Shown here: in pieces, positions 15,594 to 15,685 of the stretch
Layout: every line of letters begins with the position of its first letter
How positions within the stretch are numbered: position 1 is the stretch's first letter
Assembly (NCBI GenBank): GCA_964592375.1
Contig: CAZQDP010000060.1
Span: 1 to 15,685 of the forward strand
Reading direction: 5' to 3'
Origin: CAZQDP01 sp964592375
GTDB lineage: Bacteria > Bacillota > Clostridia > RUG12999
Length of the DNA stretch: 15,685 bases
Program-made: the position numbers and the translations under genes
Notes under the pieces: model-generated
What the model saw: the letters and a program-made list of their open reading frames with translations, nothing else
What the model was told of the DNA's origin: nothing
Databases searched by the model: none

Positions 15594-15685
15594 TTATGAC
15601 CCTTGGCTGTATAAGTTAAAGATTTCACTCGGACCGATTGCCTTCTTATACAGTCTTACTTCGTCAAACTCTCCATCCCAATAAA
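15594..15685 (-). CDS. 3' end of a LamG-like domain protein (partial)
   Basis: Only the last 29 codons and the TAA stop (15594-15596) are in the window; the gene continues past the right edge. The translated end contains WDGEFDEVRLYKKAIG, then PSEIFNLYSQGS and the stop. This is the typical closing strand of LamG/laminin-G-3 (concanavalin A-like) domains, where a G-x-(I/F)-DEVR(I/L)Y-x-x-A-(L/I)-x-x-x-EI-x-x-LY pattern ends the fold. Such domains usually bind carbohydrate or mediate adhesion in large extracellular proteins, so the missing part may carry a signal peptide and other modules. It converges on topB with a shared terminator. Confidence 0.72.
   Translation of the reverse strand, partial: YWDGEFDEVRLYKKAIGPSEIFNLYSQGS

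Noticed and set aside
1..15685. Search for CRISPR arrays, IS ends, tRNAs, toxin-antitoxin pairs or a defence island
   Set aside because: No regularly spaced repeats, transposase motifs, cloverleaf sequences or recognisable defence genes were seen; the NYN protein has no adjacent antitoxin-like gene.

Overview
The window looks like a chromosomal stretch of an anaerobic Firmicute, most likely a member of the Clostridia. The evidence is a complete Rnf complex operon in the order rnfC-D-G-E-A-B (the order found in clostridia and acetogens), strong Gram-positive Shine-Dalgarno sites, frequent TTG/GTG starts, AT-rich sigma-A type promoters, a zinc-finger ClpE/ClpC-type ATPase and a Bacillus-like topoisomerase III. 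I see no insertion sequences, tRNAs, rRNAs, CRISPR arrays or phage genes. The genus cannot be named from this sequence alone.

Layout. A short QueG-like iron-sulfur protein (minus strand, 37-825) is divergently transcribed from the rnf operon (1067-6023). Each side has its own well-formed promoter in the 241-bp gap. The rnf operon is followed after 90 bp by a cytosolic glycosidase-like protein of the DUF4838 type (6114-7910), then a hairpin terminator (8018-8046). A zinc-finger Clp ATPase with its own extended -10 promoter follows (8163-10445). It converges on a minus-strand SulP anion transporter with a C-terminal STAS domain (10548-12278), and a 14-bp hairpin separates the two. SulP is divergent from a plus-strand pair: a NYN-nuclease/LOTUS protein (12546-13298) and topoisomerase III topB (13327-15519). 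The NYN gene has a structured 5' leader of about 95 nt with alternative base pairings. A strong hairpin terminator (15537-15569) ends the pair. The last 92 bases hold the 3' end of a minus-strand gene that ends in a LamG-like (concanavalin-A fold) domain.

How the genes work together. The six Rnf proteins form one membrane complex. RnfB receives electrons from ferredoxin, RnfA/E/D/G carry them through membrane-bound Fe-S and flavin cofactors, and RnfC delivers them to NAD+. This is coupled to Na+ or H+ export. The other genes appear to be independent units: tRNA modification or a related Fe-S/cobalamin-type reaction, carbohydrate metabolism, protein quality control, anion transport, and RNA/DNA processing.

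Several starts were moved from the longest open frame because a better Shine-Dalgarno lies downstream: Clp to GTG 8163, SulP to TTG 12278, topB to ATG 13327, and DUF4838 to ATG 6114. No clearly new system is proven here. The strongest leads are the switch-like leader of the NYN-LOTUS/topB pair, the DUF4838 gene attached to the rnf operon, and the operator-like inverted repeat at the rnf transcription start.
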